From the NCBI RefSeq assembly GCF_028275115.1, contig NZ_JAQCNH010000019.1, positions 79,739 to 143,738 of the forward strand: a DNA stretch of 64,000 nt, read 5' to 3'. Source of the stretch: Halorientalis sp. GTDB lineage: Archaea; Halobacteriota; Halobacteria; Halobacteriales; Haloarculaceae. Of the stretch, positions 8,583-17,483 are shown piece after piece. How positions within the stretch are numbered: the first letter of the stretch is position 1; every line of letters starts with the position of its first letter. The translations under genes were made by a program, and so were the position numbers. The notes under the pieces are model-generated. The model had not been told where the DNA came from. It was given only the letters and a program-made list of their open reading frames with translations, and did no database searches.

Positions 8583-10325
8583 ATGAGTCGTAACGCCGAG
8601 GTCGCCGGCCTCCTGGAGGAGTTCGCCGACCTGCTCGAAGCCAGAGACGTCGAGTACAAACCCCGCACGTACCGCCGCGCCGCCGAGAACATCCGCGGGC
8701 ACCCCGCAGCTATCGAACACCTCGCGGCCGACGGCGAGAGCGGGGTGAAGGAACTCGACGGCGTCGGCGACGCCATCGCCTCGAAGGTCGTCGAGTACGT
8801 CGAAACCGGTGGTGTCGAGGAACTCGACGACCTCCGCGACGAACTCCCGGTCGACATGGCCGCGCTGACGAGCGTCGAGGGCGTCGGCCCCAAGACCGTG
8901 GGCACTCTCTACGAGGCACTCGGAATCACCACGCTCGACGAACTGGAGACCGCTGCCGAGAACGGCGAGATTCGGGAGATTTCGGGGTTCGGCGAGACGA
9001 CAGAACAGAACATTCTGGAGGGGGTCGCGTTCGCACGAGAGGCCCACGAGCGGGAACTGCTCGGCGAGGCCCGGCCATACGGCGACCGTGTGCGGGAGTT
9101 CCTGACCGGCGTCGATGCGGCCACGGAGGTTGAGCTCGCGGGTTCGATCCGCCGCTGGCGGCCGACCATCGGTGACGTGGACGTGCTGGTCGGGAGCACC
9201 GACGCCGACGCCGTCGTCGACGACTTCACTGGTTGGGACGCCGCCGAAACCGTGATCGAGGCCGGCGAGAGCAAGGCCAGTCTCCGCATCGACGACTTCC
9301 GGGTCGACCTCCGGGTCGTCGACACCGACGAGTTCGGGGCTGCACTCCAGTACTTCACCGGCAGCAAGGACCACAACGTCACGCTACGCAACCGGGCGAT
9401 CGGCCGTGACCTGAAAATGAACGAGTATGGCGTGTTCGACGTGTCCGAGGTGGACGACCCCGACGCCGACCAACGGGCCGGCCACCGCGTCGGTGGGGCG
9501 ACCGAGGACGAGATGTACGCCGCGCTGGACCTCCCCTGGATTCCGCCGGAACTCCGCGAGGGCCGGGGCGAGGTCGCGGCCGCCGCCGACGGCGACCTCC
9601 CGGCTCTCATCGAAGACGGCGACGTTCGCGGTGACCTCCACACGCACACCGAGTGGTCCGACGGCGGGAACACGATCCGGGAGATGGCTGCGGGCGCGGC
9701 CGAGTTCGGCCACGACTATCTGGCGGTCACCGACCACGCCACCGGGCCGGGGATGGTCGGCGGCGTCGGCCTCTCCGACGCGGAACTGCGCGACCAGATC
9801 GACGAGATTCGGGCCGTCGACGCCGAGGTCGACGTCGACCTGTTCGCGGGCGTCGAGGCCAACATCGGGGCCGACGGCTCGGTCTCGGTGGGCGACGCCG
9901 TGCTCGACGCACTCGACCTGGTGGTCGCCTCACCACACGCCGGTCTCGACGGCGATGGCACCGACCGACTGGTGACTGCCACGGAACACCCAGCAGTCGA
10001 CGTAGTTGGACATCCGACCGGCCGAGTCCTCAACCAGCGGGGCGGACTGGACGTGGACATCGAGCGGGTTGCAGCGGCAGCGGCAGACGCCGGGGTTGCA
10101 CTGGAGATCAACAGCAGTCCGCGGCGGCTGGACATCGACGGGAGTCTCGTCAAGCCCGCCATCGAGACCGGGGCGACTATCGCCATCGACACAGATGCCC
10201 ACCAGCCCGGCACCCTGGAGTCCGTCCGGTACGGCGTCCACACTGCACGCCGTGGCTGGGCGGAGACCGACGACGTGCTGAACGCCCGTGATGTCGACAG
10301 CGTGCGTGCGTTTCTGGGACTGTGA
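8583..10325 (+). CDS. polX: Family X DNA polymerase with PHP exonuclease domain (PolX)
   Basis: 580-residue two-domain enzyme used in base excision and gap-filling repair. The N-terminus has helix-hairpin-helix repeats (GVGDAIASKVVEYVE and VEGVGPKTVGTLYEALG), followed by the nucleotidyltransferase palm with the catalytic pair D198/D200 in GDVDVLVGS. From about residue 345 comes a PHP metal-dependent domain with HTH at 353-355, DHATGPG and late EINSSP and DTDAHQP motifs, giving 3'-5' exonuclease or AP-endonuclease activity in known homologs. The full length matches bacterial and archaeal PolX. Its stop overlaps the next gene by four bases. Confidence 0.93.
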   Translation: MSRNAEVAGLLEEFADLLEARDVEYKPRTYRRAAENIRGHPAAIEHLAADGESGVKELDGVGDAIASKVVEYVETGGVEELDDLRDELPVDMAALTSVEGVGPKTVGTLYEALGITTLDELETAAENGEIREISGFGETTEQNILEGVAFAREAHERELLGEARPYGDRVREFLTGVDAATEVELAGSIRRWRPTIGDVDVLVGSTDADAVVDDFTGWDAAETVIEAGESKASLRIDDFRVDLRVVDTDEFGAALQYFTGSKDHNVTLRNRAIGRDLKMNEYGVFDVSEVDDPDADQRAGHRVGGATEDEMYAALDLPWIPPELREGRGEVAAAADGDLPALIEDGDVRGDLHTHTEWSDGGNTIREMAAGAAEFGHDYLAVTDHATGPGMVGGVGLSDAELRDQIDEIRAVDAEVDVDLFAGVEANIGADGSVSVGDAVLDALDLVVASPHAGLDGDGTDRLVTATEHPAVDVVGHPTGRVLNQRGGLDVDIERVAAAAADAGVALEINSSPRRLDIDGSLVKPAIETGATIAIDTDAHQPGTLESVRYGVHTARRGWAETDDVLNARDVDSVRAFLGL

Positions 10326-10810
10326 CGGACCGGTCACCCGACCGGGACGACCCGGTTCACGCCCGCGACCGACTCGTGCTTGACGTCATGCTCGGCAAAC
10401 TCGCCACGTTCCTGCGGATGTGCGGTTACGACGCGGTGTACGCACTGGACCGGGAACTCGAGGCAGACGACCGCATCTTGGCGCTCGCCCGGACCGAAGA
10501 GCGAACGCTGCTGACACGGGACCGCGAACTGGCTGCCCGAGCCGACGACTCCGTCCTGCTCTCGGCCCCGGACCCGGTCGAGCAGTTACGGGAACTCCGC
10601 GCGGCGGGGTTTCGACTCGAACTGGCCGCCCGGCCGGCGCGGTGTGGACGGTGTAACGGTGTCGCCGTCGCCGTCGACACCGACGAACCGACCCCAGAGT
10701 ACGCACCGGACGCGGCCGAGGCCGACGTCTGGCGGTGTCGCGACTGCGGGCAGTGTTTCTGGAAGGGGAGCCACTGGGACGACGTGGCCGAGACACTGGC
10801 CGACCTCTGA
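10322..10810 (+). CDS. Mut7-C RNase-domain protein with C-terminal zinc ribbon
   Basis: 162-residue PIN-like Mut7-C (DUF82) protein. The N-terminal block LDVMLGKLATFLRMCGYD and the TRDREL segment are the conserved acidic nuclease core, and CGRCN plus CRDCGQCFWKGSHW form the zinc ribbon typical of the family. RNase activity is predicted from the family and not proven in archaea. The GTG start at 10322 overlaps the polX stop (GTGA), so translation is probably coupled. Confidence 0.82.
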   Translation: MTDRSPDRDDPVHARDRLVLDVMLGKLATFLRMCGYDAVYALDRELEADDRILALARTEERTLLTRDRELAARADDSVLLSAPDPVEQLRELRAAGFRLELAARPARCGRCNGVAVAVDTDEPTPEYAPDAAEADVWRCRDCGQCFWKGSHWDDVAETLADL

Positions 10811-10842
10811 GTACAGATTCAAGCGGCGTCCGGCAGACACAC

Positions 10843-11217
10843 TCACTCCCGGTTTAGAACCCCGTTACAGCGGTTGACGAACTGTCCGAGACCCTGTGCG
10901 ATGTTCCGGTCGAGCGAAACCACTACGCCGCCGTCGCTCTCTCTGAAGTGGAGCAGGACCGCGTCGGCGTGAAGCTCGACTGTCGCCTGTGTCTGGCCGA
11001 GACCCGAATACACCGCTTCGCCGGCGATGGGTTCGTAATCACGCGCTCGGTCGGCGAGTGTCTCGAACGCGCCCCTGAGCTCATCGGTAGCCACGTCGTC
11101 ACGGATGTACAGCACCACCCAGTCTCGTGCATCGTACTTCACCGCCGCCCGAAAGGCATCGCCCGCTCGATCGCGTACCAGCTGGAGGAGCTTCTGATAC
11201 TGTTCGCCAGTCATCAT
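10843..11217 (-). CDS. Haloarchaeal conserved protein, possibly DUF7522
   Basis: 124-residue soluble protein with a mixed alpha/beta pattern and no recognisable motif. Conserved features are WVVLYIRDDV near residue 33 and LLHFRESDGGVVVSLD near residue 88. It resembles a haloarchaea-restricted family that I remember as DUF7522. Two adjacent Met codons (11217 and 11214) can serve as start. Convergent with the Mut7-C gene. Confidence 0.65.
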   Translation of the reverse strand: MMTGEQYQKLLQLVRDRAGDAFRAAVKYDARDWVVLYIRDDVATDELRGAFETLADRARDYEPIAGEAVYSGLGQTQATVELHADAVLLHFRESDGGVVVSLDRNIAQGLGQFVNRCNGVLNRE

Positions 11218-11258
11218 CTGAAGACATATACCCAAGTTCAGTTAGAACTATCCACTGT

Positions 11259-12017
11259 TCAGGAGGGCTGGTCGGTCGGACGGACCAGCAGTTCGTTGAT
11301 ACTCACTCGTGGGGGCTGGGTGACCGCGTAACGAATCGCAGCCGCGATGTCCTCGGGCTGGAGCACCGTCATGTCCTGCACCATCTCGGCCATGCGTTCC
11401 ATCACCTGTTCGTCGGGGATGTGCTGGCCCAGTTCCGTGTCGACCGCACCGGGTTCGATCACGGTCACACGGACGCCGCTGTCTGCGGTCTCCTTTCTGA
11501 GTGACTCCGAGAAGGCGTTGACACCGAACTTCGTCGCGGAGTAGCCACCCGACGTCTCGTTGGCCCGCCGGCCTGCGACCGAGGAGATGTTGACGATGTG
11601 GCCGCTGTCCTGTTCGAGCATCCCGGGCAGGGCCTTGCGGGTGGCCGCCATCAGGCCCATCAGATTCACGTCGAGCATCTGCTGGAGGTCGTCGAGGTCG
11701 GCGCGGATCACCGGTGCGAGCAGCATGACGCCCGCGTTATTGACCAGCACGTCGAGGCCACCGAGTTCCTCGCGTGTCTGCTCGAGCATCCGCTCTACGT
11801 CGTCGGTCTCGGTCACGTCGGCGGTGATGGGGAGGGCCTGCCCGCCCTCGCTCTCGATTTCTTCGGCGAGGGCTTCGATACGGTCGGTCCGGCGTGCGGT
11901 GACGGCCACCGCCGCGCCGGCGTCGGCGAGCGCCTTCGCTGTCGCGCGACCGATACCGGAGGACGCGCCAGTTACCAGTGCGACGTCACCGTCGAGGTCG
12001 TGGGAAGTCGTCGACAT
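11259..12017 (-). CDS. SDR-family NAD(P)-dependent oxidoreductase
   Basis: 252-residue classical short-chain dehydrogenase, with TGASSGIG at about residues 16-23, NNAGVML near 93, NISSVAGRRA containing the catalytic Ser, and YSATK as the YxxxK pair. The C-terminus ends IRYAVTQPPRVSINELLVRPTDQ, typical of the YdfG-like SDR group acting on hydroxy acids or alcohols. Substrate is unknown. It stands alone, with a 276-base gap on its upstream side. Confidence 0.87.
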   Translation of the reverse strand: MSTTSHDLDGDVALVTGASSGIGRATAKALADAGAAVAVTARRTDRIEALAEEIESEGGQALPITADVTETDDVERMLEQTREELGGLDVLVNNAGVMLLAPVIRADLDDLQQMLDVNLMGLMAATRKALPGMLEQDSGHIVNISSVAGRRANETSGGYSATKFGVNAFSESLRKETADSGVRVTVIEPGAVDTELGQHIPDEQVMERMAEMVQDMTVLQPEDIAAAIRYAVTQPPRVSINELLVRPTDQPS

Positions 12018-12293
12018 ACACGAGAGACGTAGCGTCTCAGCCGTCTAAGGCTGGCGGGTCCGGCAATCGGGACGGCGGTCGCCGCGCCGAGCGCCACCCC
12101 GTGTACTGTCTGGCCTGGCAGGTGAGTGTGGTCGATTTCGGCGGCCGTCGGGTCGGGAGGGCCAGTGCCGTCGCTCGTCTGTTTCGGTTGTTCACCGCCA
12201 CGGCGGGTTCGTGCCGACCGACAGGCGCTGCCATCCACGGTCGCACCCGGACGGCCAGTGGGTTCGCTCGCGTTGCTCGGCCGACCCCGTCGC
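12018..12293. other. Intergenic stretch without a supported gene
   Basis: Between the SDR start and the enoyl-CoA hydratase stop. Short open frames on the minus strand (for example one with a Thr/Asp-rich piece around 12150-12238) could be a gene fragment, but no start, family motif or consistent codon bias supports them. Confidence 0.4.
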
Positions 12294-13067
12294 TCACTCG
12301 AACTCGGGTTCGCGGTCCTCGACGAACGCCGTCATCCCCTCTCTCTGGTCGGGGGTGCCGAACAGACCGCTCCAGACGCGCTGTTCGTACTGCAGGCCAG
12401 CGTCGAGATGCATCCGGTGAACCTGATTGAGCGCCTCTTTGGCGGCCTGGAGCGCGAAGGCCGGTTTCGCTGCGAGGTCCTCGGCCATGTCACGGACGAA
12501 CGAATCGAGCTGGTCGTGTGCGATTACGTCACCGACGAGCCCGAGTCGGTCGGCGTCCTCGGCGTCGACCCGTTCGCCGAAGAAGACGAGTCGTCGGGCG
12601 GTTTCGTCGCCGACGAGGCGGGCGAGCCGCTGGGTGCCGCCCCAGCCCGGGACGATTCCCAGGTCGATTTCGGTCTGGCCCAACACCGCGCGCTCGCTGG
12701 CGACTCGCATGTCGGCCGCCAGCGCGAGTTCACAGCCGCCGCCGAACGCGTAGCCGTTGACCGCCGCAATCACCGGCGCGGAAAACGTCTCGACGCGGCC
12801 AGTGACGTGATGACCCTTCTCGCCGTACGACTTTGCCGCCTCGACGTCCATGTCTTTCATGTATGCGATGTCCGCGCCGGCGACGAAGGCGTCGTCGCCA
12901 GCGCCGGTGACGACGAGTACGCGCGTGTCGAGGTCCTCGGCTTCGTCGAGTGCCTCGTCCAGCGCGGACAGCGTCTCGACGTTGAGCGCGTTCAGGCGGT
13001 CGGGGCGGTCGACGGTCAGCGTCGTGATGCCGTCCTCGTGGTCGAGGGTGACTGTGTCCCAGTCCAT
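12294..13067 (-). CDS. Enoyl-CoA hydratase/isomerase family protein
   Basis: 257-residue crotonase-fold enzyme that hydrates enoyl-CoA in fatty acid or amino acid breakdown. The N-terminus reads VDRPDRLNALN, the oxyanion-hole segment is GAGDDAFVAGADIAYM, and the second conserved block GYAFGGGCELALAADMR holds the second oxyanion loop. The Glu pair expected in hydratases lies around AVLGQTEIDLGIVPGWGGTQRL (E in QTEIDLG), consistent with hydratase chemistry. The start is the ATG at 13067; the frame extends upstream without similarity. Confidence 0.9.
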   Translation of the reverse strand: MDWDTVTLDHEDGITTLTVDRPDRLNALNVETLSALDEALDEAEDLDTRVLVVTGAGDDAFVAGADIAYMKDMDVEAAKSYGEKGHHVTGRVETFSAPVIAAVNGYAFGGGCELALAADMRVASERAVLGQTEIDLGIVPGWGGTQRLARLVGDETARRLVFFGERVDAEDADRLGLVGDVIAHDQLDSFVRDMAEDLAAKPAFALQAAKEALNQVHRMHLDAGLQYEQRVWSGLFGTPDQREGMTAFVEDREPEFE

Positions 13068-13163
13068 AGCCCCTCGTGCGGCCAGCGAGTAAATAAGCGC
13101 TGGCCCCGACCGGTCGGGTCCGATGCAGAACATCAAAATACATGCTCGGTGTAGCGACGGTTA

Positions 13164-13640
13164 ATGACGCTTTCGGAGGAGGCCCGCGAGCGACTCGCGG
13201 ATGTCGTCGCGCTCCAGCCGACTAAAAACGCCGAACTCCAGGACCAGTGGGACCTGGAGAGCGGCAGCGAGGTCCACCAGTACCTCGAATCGGAACTGAA
13301 AGAGTACTACTATCGCGACGAGAACAGCCTGATCTGTGCTACCGAGGACGCCGCCGCGCTCGTCGGCGCCGACGACCCCGAGGGTGAGCGTATCCTCCAG
13401 GTCCCGTCGCTCCAGGCCGCTGTGACCGACGTGCTGGCCGGCCCCGGGGACCGCTCTCAGAGCGTCGTCTCGGTCCTCCACGACCTCCGAGACACCGGCC
13501 ACGACCCCGACGTCGACGACGTCCGGTCCGCGCTGCGAAGTCTCTCCGACAAAGGGGTCGCCGAGCGAATCCAGCGCACGGTCCCTACGTTCCGACTGGC
13601 GATGGCTCGCGAGGAGTTCACCGTCGAAGAACTCGACTGA
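13164..13640 (+). CDS. Haloarchaeal conserved protein, likely DUF5797 (winged-helix-like)
   Basis: 158-residue protein. The N-terminal part (LSEEARERLADVVALQPTKNAELQ) and the C-terminal part (SVVSVLHDLRDTG...LSDKGVAERIQRTVPTFRLA) look like a winged helix followed by a wing strand, suggesting DNA binding. It matches the haloarchaea-specific DUF5797 family as I remember it. Divergent from the enoyl-CoA hydratase gene with a 96-base spacer. Confidence 0.7.
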   Translation: MTLSEEARERLADVVALQPTKNAELQDQWDLESGSEVHQYLESELKEYYYRDENSLICATEDAAALVGADDPEGERILQVPSLQAAVTDVLAGPGDRSQSVVSVLHDLRDTGHDPDVDDVRSALRSLSDKGVAERIQRTVPTFRLAMAREEFTVEELD

Positions 13641-13703
13641 CGGCGCTGGCCGGTTCGTGCGCGACTCCGGCTCCGATACGCCGACCGCGCCGGGCAGTCC
13701 CCG

Positions 13704-13832
13704 TTACAGGTCCTCGTGTTGTGGGAGTTCGTCCCCACACCGACGGCAGTACCGCATCGGCGCGCGCGATTCTTGCCCCTCTCGTCCGACTGTCACCTTC
13801 CGGCCACAGTTTCCACATTCGATTTTTGCCAT
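13704..13832 (-). CDS. Small zinc-ribbon protein (42 aa)
   Basis: 42 residues with CGNC at 6-9 and CRRC at 29-32, the spacing of a four-cysteine zinc ribbon, beginning MAKIECGNC. Such mini zinc proteins are numerous in haloarchaea; this one resembles rubrerythrin-like or transcript-binding ribbons, function unknown. The frame extends upstream but only the part from the ATG at 13832 shows the conserved pattern. Confidence 0.65.
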   Translation of the reverse strand: MAKIECGNCGRKVTVGREGQESRAPMRYCRRCGDELPQHEDL

Positions 13833-13933
13833 GAGTCTCCTCTCGACACGCCGGCCCACGCCAGCGAGCGAGATACAATTACTACACTGGCCAGTGTGAT
13901 AAAGTTCCGCACACCACGCTTCGCTGTCGTGTT

Positions 13934-15046
13934 TCACGGCCCCGGCCGCCGACGCCGACGCTGTGCGTCGAGCAGGCGCTTGACCGCTTTTCCAGGACCG
14001 CCGTCGATGGGCCACTCCTGCTGTCGCCAGGCCGGCGGCTCCGGCGAGAACTCCGGACAGGAACCCGAACACTCCCCGCCCGTCTGGTGACAGGCTTTCT
14101 CCGCACACCACGGGAGCGCATCCCCCGCCTCGGTGTGTAAGTTGAAGTGGCGACAGTCCGGCCGCATCGTGTCTGCGTAGGCCCGCCACCCCCGGCCGTA
14201 GGCTCGCTCTGCGATCTCGCGGCGCTTCTCGGCCTTCCACGCCGGGTCGGCGTACTCGAACCGCGCCGCGGAGGCGTCCCGACCACTCCCTGCGGGTCGG
14301 TCGGTAATCCGAGTTCCTGGTTCGTCGGGTGTGAGCGTCCGGGGGTTCCAGCTAACCTCGACTACCGCATCGCCAGCCGGGCCGTTGGCCGCCGGGTCGA
14401 CCGTCAGGATGCCCGCTTCGACGGGGACGTCCTCCAGGAGCGCCGGCTCGACGGTGTCTCCCTCCCGGCCGGTGGCAACCCAGACCTCGTCGGCCAGCCC
14501 CAGCGCTACGTCGCGTTCGAGTTGTGGGGCGAGGTCACGAGCTGCGGCCGCGTCGAGGTCGGGCTTGTTTTCGATAGCGACGATCCGGTCGACCCACTCG
14601 GGATACGACTGGTGACGTCGCAATTCGATGCGGCCCCGTTCGCCCCGCCGCGTCTCGACCAGTTCGCGGTCGGCGGCGTCGTGGACCGCCTCGCGGACGT
14701 ACTGCCAGGGATAGTCCGGCTCGGGGAGCGCGTCCCGGTACCACGCCCAGTCGACGGGCGCGTTGCGGACGACACCCAGCAGGTCCGAGTTCAGGCCCTC
14801 CGCACCGAAGGCGGCCCGCTCGCGAAGGGCTGTCCGGTCGGCCTCGACGACGATCGTGTCCCAGCGGCGGTACTTCGTCCCCAACTGGCGGGCGACCAGC
14901 ACGGCGGTGTCGGAGTCGCGACCGCAGTCGGGCGGCCAGCGGCGCTCGGCCCACTGACAGACCCGTAACTCGAAGACGAATTCGGGTTCGGTCGGCACAC
15001 CCCTCTCTGTGAACCCGGGGCTGAAACCGTTGTCGCCAATCCGCAC
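13934..15046 (-). CDS. Haloarchaeal conserved protein, likely DUF5787, with C-terminal Cys cluster
   Basis: 370-residue protein. The N-terminus (EFVFELRVCQWAERRWPP) leads into a middle region with E and D residues in strand contexts (DTIVVEAD, IVAIENKPDLD, EVWVATG), reminiscent of a restriction-endonuclease-like fold with an E-x-K core (IENK). The C-terminal third has a cysteine cluster (PDCRHFNLH, WCAEKACHQTGGECSGSC) that may bind an Fe-S cluster or zinc, as in Cas4/AddB-like nucleases. The nuclease idea is inference; the family is known to me only as DUF5787. Confidence 0.75.
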   Translation of the reverse strand: MRIGDNGFSPGFTERGVPTEPEFVFELRVCQWAERRWPPDCGRDSDTAVLVARQLGTKYRRWDTIVVEADRTALRERAAFGAEGLNSDLLGVVRNAPVDWAWYRDALPEPDYPWQYVREAVHDAADRELVETRRGERGRIELRRHQSYPEWVDRIVAIENKPDLDAAAARDLAPQLERDVALGLADEVWVATGREGDTVEPALLEDVPVEAGILTVDPAANGPAGDAVVEVSWNPRTLTPDEPGTRITDRPAGSGRDASAARFEYADPAWKAEKRREIAERAYGRGWRAYADTMRPDCRHFNLHTEAGDALPWCAEKACHQTGGECSGSCPEFSPEPPAWRQQEWPIDGGPGKAVKRLLDAQRRRRRPGP

Positions 15047-15065
15047 CCGCCGTGGGCCACCGCGT

Positions 15066-15491
15066 TCAGAACTCCGTCTCCTCGTCGAGGAACTCGTGTG
15101 CCTGTTCCAGTATCTCGCGGGGGCCGTCCTGCGTGACGGTGTTCACCGCCTGCTCGTAATCACGCCACTGCATATCGCGGTGTTCGTTCGACAGTTCCGC
15201 ACTCGCCTCGAACGACTTCGCGATGAACAGGTGGACGGTCTTGTGAATCGTCTCGCCGTTCGCCTCGAACACGTAGTCGTAATCCTCCCGGAAGCCGTCC
15301 AAGAGCCGGAAGTCACCGATTCCGGCCTCCTCTTTCACTTCGCGTATCGCGGTCTGCTGGAGTTCCTCGTCGCCCTCGACGCCGCCCTTGGGAAATTCCC
15401 AGTCGCCAGGCCGACTCTTGAGCAGGAGGTACTCCCTGCGGCCACGCGTATCGCGAAAGAGGATGGCTCCCGCGCTCGTGGCCTCTATCAT
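15066..15491 (-). CDS. Nudix hydrolase, bis(5'-nucleosyl)-tetraphosphatase (Ap4A) type
   Basis: 141-residue Nudix protein with a complete Nudix box, GGVEGDEELQQTAIREVKEEAGI (about residues 38-60), including the REVKEE metal site. The N-terminus EATSAGAILFRDT and the WEFPKGG motif match asymmetric Ap4A hydrolases, which clear dinucleoside polyphosphates. Length is typical. It is divergent from the uS10-like gene. Confidence 0.87.
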   Translation of the reverse strand: MIEATSAGAILFRDTRGRREYLLLKSRPGDWEFPKGGVEGDEELQQTAIREVKEEAGIGDFRLLDGFREDYDYVFEANGETIHKTVHLFIAKSFEASAELSNEHRDMQWRDYEQAVNTVTQDGPREILEQAHEFLDEETEF

Positions 15492-15608
15492 TGACCTACG
15501 TTATTCAACCAGTACTTAAGAGAATACCGGAGGAATCGCGCCCTGCAACCGGTCGACAGCGGCTGCGGAGAGATGGGTTTTTGCCCGTCGCCGTTCTGGA
15601 CCAGTCAC

Positions 15609-15932
15609 ATGCCCTTCGTCACGAAGCTCACGCTCGAAAGCGGCGACCGCCACCGCCTCGAAGACGTGGTCACCACGATCAAGGAGACCGCCGCACGCAA
15701 GGGCGTCGAACTGAAGGGGCCACACGCGGAGGCCACGAGAGACCTCAACGTCCCCCAGCACAAACGCCTCGTCGCCGACGGCGACCGGTTTCAACCCTGG
15801 ACGTACACCGTCTACACCCGGACCATCCAGATCGTCGGGCACGACGAGTTCGCCCGGTCGGTCGCCGAACGCGACTTCCCCGACGGCGTCCACGTCTCCG
15901 CCGAGATCGAACAGCGCCGGCAGACGAACTGA
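15609..15932 (+). CDS. uS10-like ribosomal protein paralog (uS10/mL48 family)
   Basis: 107-residue protein of the ribosomal protein S10 fold: VTKLTLESGDRHRLEDVVTTIKETAARKGVELKGPHAEATRD and PWTYTVYTRTIQIVGHDEFARSV are the S10 core, with the long loop replaced by NVPQHKRLVADGDRFQ. It differs from the canonical S10, and haloarchaea are known to carry such second S10 homologs away from the str operon. It may be an alternative ribosome part or a regulator; the sequence cannot decide. ATG 15609 chosen. Confidence 0.8.
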   Translation: MPFVTKLTLESGDRHRLEDVVTTIKETAARKGVELKGPHAEATRDLNVPQHKRLVADGDRFQPWTYTVYTRTIQIVGHDEFARSVAERDFPDGVHVSAEIEQRRQTN

Positions 15933-16000
15933 GCTCTCGAGACTCCCAGACGACAGTTCGTTAGCGAGAGTCTGTCTCTGCAGGTTCCGTCGTTGAAACA

Positions 16001-16050
16001 GGAAGCCCCTGCCTCAAGCACCCCGCGTGAGTAGGCAGGGGTCAGTTCAC
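16001..16050. repeat. Hairpin repeat resembling an IS200/IS605 element end
   Basis: CCCCTGCCT (16006-16014) pairs perfectly with AGGCAGGGG (16033-16041) around an 18-base loop. The flanks GGAAG before the stem and a TCA...CAC tail after it follow the same pattern, in opposite orientation, as the elements at 40970, 42855 and 56077. No transposase gene is present here, so it is a solo end or relic. Confidence 0.45.
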
Positions 16051-16159
16051 TCCCGGTCCCCGACGTCGACAGGCGTTCCGTCTTTTTGTGCTTCGACACG
16101 CGTCGGGCACGAACCGTCCCGTCCAGTAGTATAAGTCGCTCGCGGCGCTCCAAACGTAC

Positions 16160-17443
16160 ATGAACGATGTCGACCACGACCGTCTCGTCTCACTCCGCCG
16201 TGGCTTTCACCGTCACCCGGAACCGGCCTGGCGTGAGTTCTGGACCACCGCCCGTATTCTTGCGGAACTCGACCGGATCGGTGTCGACGAGTCGCTCGTC
16301 GGCCCCGAGGTGCTCGACGCCGACGCCCGAATGGGCGTGCCTGACGGGGCGGAGCTGAGTGCCTGGCGCGACCGCGCCCGTGAGGCGGGTGCCGACCCGG
16401 ACCTCCTCGACCGACTCGCGGGCGGGCAGACCGGGGCTATCGCCGTCCTCGACGGCGAGCGTGACGGCCCCACAATCGCACTCAGGGTCGATATCGACGG
16501 GCTTCCGCGGGTCGAGTCCGACGACCCGGACCACCACCCCGCGGCCGAGGGCTTCCGGTCGGAGCATCCCGGCGCGATGCACGCCTGCGGCCACGATGCT
16601 CACACGACCATCGGGCTGGGCGTTCTCGAAGCCCTCTCGGACCGGGCGTTCGCTGGCCGACTGAAAGTCCTGTTCCAGCCCGCCGAGGAGGTCGTCGGTG
16701 GTGCGGCCCCGGTGGCCGAGAGTGGTCACCTCGACGACGCCGACTATCTGCTGGCACTCCACATCGGCCTCGACCACCCGACCGGCGAGGTCGTCGCGGG
16801 CATCGATGGCTTTCTCGCGGTGAGTCACTTCCGCGCCGAGTTCGCCGGCGACCCGTCACACGCCGGGGGCCACCCGAGCGAGGGTCGAAACGCCGTACAG
16901 GCGATGGCGACCGCCGTGCAGAATCTCTACGCTATCCCGCGACACGAGGACGGCGCGACACGGGTCAACGCCGGTGACGTGGGTGGCGGAACGGCCGCGA
17001 ACATCGTCCCCGAACAGGCCTACATCGAGGGCGAGGTCCGCGGCGAGACGACCGACCTGATGGAGTACATGCGGGAACGCGCCGACCGCGTTCTCGACCA
17101 CGCCGCCGCAATGCACGACTGCGAGGTCGAAGTCGAGACCGCGGGGCAGGCCCCGAGCGCCGAGAACGACCCGGAACTCGTCGACGTGGTCGAGACCGTG
17201 GCCGGCCGGACCGACGGCGTCGAGTCCGTCCTGCGCCACGACGAACTGGGCGGGAGCGAGGACGCGACGTACCTCATGCGACGCGTCCAGGAATACGGCG
17301 GGAAGGCTGCCTTCGTTTGTGTCGGCACCGACCATCCCGGCGGCCACCACACCGCAACCTTCGACGTGGACGAGGACTCGCTGCCCGTCGGCGTCGCGGT
17401 CCTCGCGGACACCATCACCCACCTCGGACGCGAGGCCCCCTGA
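16160..17443 (+). CDS. M20-family amidohydrolase, AbgA-like (p-aminobenzoyl-glutamate hydrolase subunit type)
   Basis: 427-residue zinc amidohydrolase. Metal ligands are in MHACGHDAHTT (about 139-149), in the FQPAEEVVGGA block and in ALHIG, with HH near the C-terminus (GGHHTATFD). Beyond the general M20 pattern, segments such as EVLDADARMGVPD, GGQTGAIAVLDG and GGSEDATYLMRRVQEYGG resemble E. coli AbgA, half of the enzyme that splits p-aminobenzoyl-glutamate from folate breakdown. No AbgB partner lies next to it, so activity and substrate stay open. ATG 16160. Confidence 0.85.
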   Translation: MNDVDHDRLVSLRRGFHRHPEPAWREFWTTARILAELDRIGVDESLVGPEVLDADARMGVPDGAELSAWRDRAREAGADPDLLDRLAGGQTGAIAVLDGERDGPTIALRVDIDGLPRVESDDPDHHPAAEGFRSEHPGAMHACGHDAHTTIGLGVLEALSDRAFAGRLKVLFQPAEEVVGGAAPVAESGHLDDADYLLALHIGLDHPTGEVVAGIDGFLAVSHFRAEFAGDPSHAGGHPSEGRNAVQAMATAVQNLYAIPRHEDGATRVNAGDVGGGTAANIVPEQAYIEGEVRGETTDLMEYMRERADRVLDHAAAMHDCEVEVETAGQAPSAENDPELVDVVETVAGRTDGVESVLRHDELGGSEDATYLMRRVQEYGGKAAFVCVGTDHPGGHHTATFDVDEDSLPVGVAVLADTITHLGREAP

Positions 17444-17483
17444 CCGCGAGAAAACCGAAACCCGAAACCGCCGAACTGCGGCG

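Noticed and set aside
12037..12238. Small gene between the SDR and the enoyl-CoA hydratase on the minus strand
   Set aside because: Frames are short, overlap each other and the SDR start, and show no conserved block or promoter.
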